Shown piece by piece: positions 48,401 to 54,400 of a stretch of DNA of 64,000 nt; positions within the stretch are counted from its first letter, which is position 1; every line of letters begins with the position of its first letter. Location of the stretch: positions 18,335,501 to 18,399,500 of the forward strand of contig CM076955.1 of the NCBI GenBank assembly GCA_039566865.1, written 5' to 3'. Made by a program: the position numbers and the translations under genes. Source of the DNA: Aurelia coerulea. Lineage: Eukaryota > Cnidaria > Scyphozoa > Semaeostomeae > Ulmaridae. The notes beneath the pieces were generated by a model that searched no databases, was not told the DNA's origin, and saw only the letters and a list, made by a program, of their open reading frames with translations.

Positions 48401-51400
48401 TACGCCATGCAAGGCCCATTCCCAGGCATGCCGTACCCGGTATCTGGTCAATTTGGCCCCGAAGGAGTTCCTGTTGGTACAGCATACCCTGCCACAGCTT
48501 CTCTTGGCCCGGTGTCTCAACCTGGTCCTACATCTATGGGACAAGCCGGTTCCGTTGCTCTCAGCCAAGCTGGTCCAGCTTCTTTGGGACCAATGGGTAG
48601 CCCTGCTCAGATGCAGTTTGCTGGCCAATATCCTCAAACTTCAACTGCCTATGGCTCACGACCCGAGCAGCCACCACCCGAAGGGCCTAACCAACCCGTA
48701 TCTGCAGGTCAAAGTCAAGGAATGCAAAGCCAAGGGCCTCCTCAGTCCATGTCTCAGATGGATCAAGCCATGTATAGGGGCCAAGGACAACCGCCCGTGC
48801 CCCAGCAGTTCCGGCAACCGCAAGGGCAAATGCAGCCAGTTGGAAATATGCCCCCGCAAAGCCAGCCACAATCCCAACAACCACAGCAACAGCAGCCTAC
48901 TCAGTATGCTCCGCAGGTGCCGGATATTCTTGATGCACCAATAGGAGAAGATCTGGGACAACAACAACAGCAAATGCAGGATCCAAGGTAGTTTCACATA
49001 CATGAGCTAATTTTGTAAATGCCAAGTTCTTACTCCACTAATGATATATTTGAGTCGTAGTTACCAGTCGGTATATACTATGAACAACTGCATACAAGAA
49101 CCTAATGGATCAAAACCATTAGAACCTATACCGACAAAAATTGTGAATTTAGAATCCCATCATCCCCGTCCACACCTATATGTTTACGTTTGTAAGCGCA
49201 TAGAATGTTTTCCATCCACACTGATCCACTAATCGTTTACGGAGCGTTTTAGCCTTTCCACACGTAAACGCCAAAACAATTGAAAATGACTGATGAACAT
49301 AGTTGGTGTGACGTCACCGTTTACAAAAGTATGCGTTTACGACCGTTCACATGAAAACGCGAAATCCAGTTCAGTTCAGTTCATTTCATTTTAAAAATCC
49401 ATCTAATACATGTTATAACTCTACATACCTACCTATCTAATTAACAAATATGAATTTAAAATAAAATACAACAAATAACATTGAAAAAACACAGGATGGT
49501 ACTTAGGGCAAATGTAAACAGACTAAATAGGTAAGTATGAAGAGCCATAATGAGATTAGGGGAATTTCTTAAAGGAGGAGCTCCCTCAATAGGCAAGCTA
49601 ATCGAGGAGGGAACACCCCCTATCTAAAAAAGAAAATTGACTTTTCTATGGATGTTATTTGAAACTGGTGCAGAAAGACATATAATAAAGTGTGAATTAC
49701 TGGGTGTAATTGTGGCACAAAAAGTAGATCTTTACCTTGGTTTTGAATGAAGCTTTCGAGTGAGAGTTTCTTAATTCAACAGGGATTTCATTCCAAAGCT
49801 TAGCTCCTTTATATCGAATGGAGTTGAGCCCAAATTGAAGGGTGTTCTTTCGAGCAAGAAACAAATCACCTTTACTAGCCTGTCTAGTGTTATGCTGATG
49901 CATGGATGAATTCAATAGGAAAAAGTCATGGAAGCAACTCGGCGATGATCTATATACAGTTTCAAAGACAAAAGTGAGAAGTTTAAGCTGAAAAAGATCA
50001 GATAGTCTCAGAAGTTTTAAAGACTTAAAGATTGGAGCAGAAGGAGAAAGAGCAGGCTGAGAAGAAATTTTTCGGATTAGTCTCTTCTGAAGTTTGTAGA
50101 CAGGGTCTGTATAAGACGCAGAAGTATTACCCCACACGATAATACCATACTGGGCAAAAGACATAAACAATGAATTATATAAGCAGAGTAACACATCTGG
50201 AGTCAGGAGGCTCTTAACCTTTGAAATAACACCACAAGTTCTAGCAAGTTTTTTGGACAACTCCTTCAGATGGAACTTCCAACTAAGATTTTCATCTAGA
50301 AGTAGTCCTAAAAATTTAACAAAGTTTGCTCTCTGAATGGTCTTCTTTCCAATCTTAATGATTGGATTTTCATCTATTTTATTGTGTATTGAATGGAATA
50401 TCATGAAGTTTGTTTTTTCTACATTAAGAGATAATTTATTGGTATCAAGCCACTTTTTAACCTGTCTGAGTTCAATATTGACAACTTTTACTAATTTATT
50501 TATATCATTACTCTCATAATATATGTTAGTGTCATCAGCAAATAGGAAGAATTTAAGTCTTTTAGATACATTAGGCAAGTCATTTATATACAATAGGAAG
50601 AGAAGAGGACCTAATACAGACCCCTGTGGAACCCCACAAGAGATTTTGAGTAGGCCAGAGTTAAAACCATTTATGCTTACATACTGTTCACGCTCTGAAA
50701 GGTATGATTTAAACCAATCTAAAGCACAACCTCTAATTCCATAGTGCTCCATCTTAGAAAGTAGGATTTGATGATTGACAGTGTCAAAGGCTTTTTGAAG
50801 GTCAATAAATACACCACAACCATATCTTTTATTATCTAAGCTATGTCTTATAGTTTCAGTCAAACTAATTAGAGCATGGTCTATTGAATGATTTTCCTGG
50901 AAACCAAATTGAAGGTCATACAAAATCTTGTGAAATTTTAGGAAATTAAAGAGACGTTTATACATTGCTCTTTCAAATATCTTACTGAAAATAGAAAGTA
51001 AAGATATTGGGCGGTAATTAGAAGCCTGCTGGTGATCACCCTTTTTGAATATGGTAATAACTTTAGCAATTTTGAGCTTGTCTGGAAAAACTCCTGACTC
51101 AAATGACTGATTAACCATTTGAGCTAGGAAAGGCGATAGAGAGGGGCCAAGAATTTTGAGCAGTCTAATTGGTATGCTGTTTGGACCAACAGATTTAGCT
51201 GGATTCAAAGCCGCAATAAGATCGTCAATTTCATAACGTGTGACTGGGGAAAGAAAGATTGAACTTGAATTTCTGTCTGACATATAGGCAAGAGGTGATT
51301 TCAAGGTTTTGGGGATTTTATCAGTAATATTTTCAGCTACGTTAACAAAGTAATCATTAAAAATATTTGACATGTGCGTTGGATCAGAGGTGATATTCCC

Positions 51401-54400
51401 ATTGCTATCTTTGATCTTTTTAACAGAAGAAGAGGAAGAACTTTTCACACTTATAATAGATTTAATACCTGACCATAAAAGTTTCATGTTTTGTTTATTG
51501 GTAAGAAAATAATTTTGGAAGTAGGCAATTTTACTGTTTTTCAATTCCAAAACTACACGATTGCGAAACTTTTTATATAATGATTTTTTAACATCAGTGT
51601 TATCCTTCCTTAGACTACGAAAGATTTTATCACGTAATCTCATCATTTTCAAGATTCTACCATTTATCCATGGCCTAGCTTTTAATTTGATGGCTTTCTT
51701 ATTTAGCTTTCTAATGGGAGCATGCTTCTCTGACAGTGAGAAGATCTCTTTCAAAAGTTTACTGAATTTATAGTTTACATCTAATGTATTATCATTAACA
51801 AAATCAAGGTTGATGGAATTTAAATCTTCAATGCAATTTACCTCATTGAAATTAGTGAAATCATGTTTATAATGACTAGCATTTAACATTTCAAGTTTTA
51901 AATTCTTGATGATTAGAATTTTAGGAAAATGATCAGAAATTTGGGTTAGGATGTTACCACTGGTAATATTGAATTCAACTGCATTTGTAAATATATTATC
52001 AATTAATGTAGAGGTTTGGTCAGAAATTCTAGATGGGTGAAGAATACATGGCATAAAATTGTTAGAGAAGAAATTATTGGCAAAATCACAAGTTTGAGTG
52101 TCTGAATTATAGTTGAGAAGGTTAACATTGAAGTCGCCCATTATAAAAGCAAGTTTATTAGATTGAGTTATGTTTGATAAAATATTGTTAAGGTGAAGTG
52201 TTAGGCCATCTATATCAGAACTTGGATGTCTGTAAACACAACAAAACAGCAGATTCTTTTCATTTTTGCGATCAACCTCAATCCAAACAGTTTCAAAATC
52301 ATCATGACTGCAGTCAAGATCTTTCCTTGGTGAAGGGGACAGGCTGGATTTGACATAGATCCCAACACCACCATTCTGGCTATGAGACCTAGTAAAGACA
52401 AAATCATATCCTGGAATCTCAATATTAGTTGCAATTGGATTCTCAAATGAATCCCATGTTTCAGACACACCTATAACATCAAAACTTTGATGCAAGTTAG
52501 TTGCTAGGCCAATTAGCTCATCAAGATGAAGGGAAAGGCTCCGTATATTTGAATGAAAAATAGAAAGCTCATCACGAGAAGAAGATTTAGAAAAAGATTT
52601 GGACAACTCTTGCAAAGAAAAGTAGTGAGAGTCAATATTTTGCGGCATCTGCTCATCAATATCATAGTCACCTAGATTTGGCAGATTGGAATCCTGATCC
52701 GCAAAAACAAGCTGTTGAACTGTTATTTTCTACGAAAAGAATTGAAATCAATCATCCAGAAATTCGTTTTAATAATATTCCAGTGATGAAAGTGGATAAA
52801 CATAAACATTTAGGAATTATCCTGGACTCAAAGCTTTCTTTTTCGGCTCATATCCAGGCAGCTATCTCTAAGACAAGGAAGGGTGTCGGTTTGCTGAAAT
52901 ATCTCTCCAAGTACCTACCCAGACATACCCTAAACGAATTATTCAAGCTCTATGTGCGGCCCCACCTGGAATACGGAGATGTTATCTATCATATTCCGGC
53001 CAAAGTATGTGAATTTAGCGGTAACACTACTTTGTCAAGTTTGATGGAAAAGTTGGAGTCAGTTCAGTATTCTGCTGCTCTAGCCGTTACAGGAACGTGG
53101 AGGGGGACATCGCGAGAGAAGTTGTACGCAGAACTTGGTTGGGAATCATTGAGTTCCCGAAGATGGAGTAGACGCCTTACGTTATTTTACAAAATGATAC
53201 ATAATCTGATGCCTGAATATACAGCTGATCCAATCCCCCAACTTCAGCAGTCGCATTACTCTCTTCGCAATCAGGATGTCATTGGGCGAATAAGGGCAAG
53301 GACAGAAAAATTCAAATCTAGCTTTTATCCCAATTGCCTGTCAGAATGGAATGAACTAGATCCGGAGGTTAGACTTGCACCATCGGTCGCTATCTTTAAG
53401 AGAAAGCTGATTTCAATTATCCGCCCCCCTGCTAAATCTGTCTTTGGGATTCACGATCCAATAGGATTATCCTATCTGACTCAACTTAGAGTGGGTCTTA
53501 GTAAGTTATGCTTTCACAAATTCAAGCACAATTTTAGGGATTCCATAAATCCAATGTGTCCTACAAACGATGGTATCGAGACTACGGAACACTTTTTGTT
53601 GCTCTGCCCCTCCTTCGAGGTTGAACGTCGAAATCTTCTCGCTAGAGTGTTTGATTTGCTGCGACCATTTGAACATATCGATCTTTCAAATGAGGTTTTG
53701 ACGCAACTGTTATTATATGGCGATAAAAACCTTCCAAAGGACCTCAACAGAAATATACTCGAGTTGACTCTACATTACATCCAAGCAACTGGTCGCTTCA
53801 GTTGAGATCACCGTAAATCTAGTTAAACGTCACCAAACCACTAAGTCCATTTTCGTAAAGTTTTCTTGTCGTAGAGTCCTGTCCATATATTCCTTTGCAA
53901 GCCTGTTTCACATTGGATGTTAGGCTTATATTAGAAATCCAGACACGATAGCGGTGTCTCGAGCGATGGGGACCTTGGGTGGGGAGCAGTGACGGGGACA
54001 GTTGTTGTCGTTGTTGTTTCCTCGGCCGGCGTTCCGATTGTTCACTATTATATTTTGGCCTGATATCTAATGTGAAACCGGCTCAAATATTTATTTGTAA
54101 AATGTTTTTATAATTAGAATTTCTATCTGTATTAGTTGTAGCGTATGTATAGTAGTTAGTATTAGTTGTATTTTAGTTTATATTAATTCCAGGGGGTAGA
54201 CATGACATTTTGCTCCTCCTGGTCCCCGTCCTTGTAGTGTGGTATAGTAGATTGTAGGTAGTGTTTAGGTAACTTTGTTGTAAATTTTTATATTGAATAA
54301 AAAAAAAAAAAAAAAAAAAAAAAAAACGCGAAAACAGCGTTTCCAAAAGTATCCACTTTGGAAAGCGTTTTCGAACGTATGCGTTTAGGGTAACCTGAAA

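Noticed and set aside
48153..49003. Antisense and +1 frames over HGS exon 16
   Set aside because: They are shadows of the coding frame, which matches the Hrs helical core.
49365..54322. Ordinary twin priming of one retrotransposon
   Set aside because: The two halves overlap in the RT thumb/C-terminal region but differ in sequence and 3' tails, so they come from two families.
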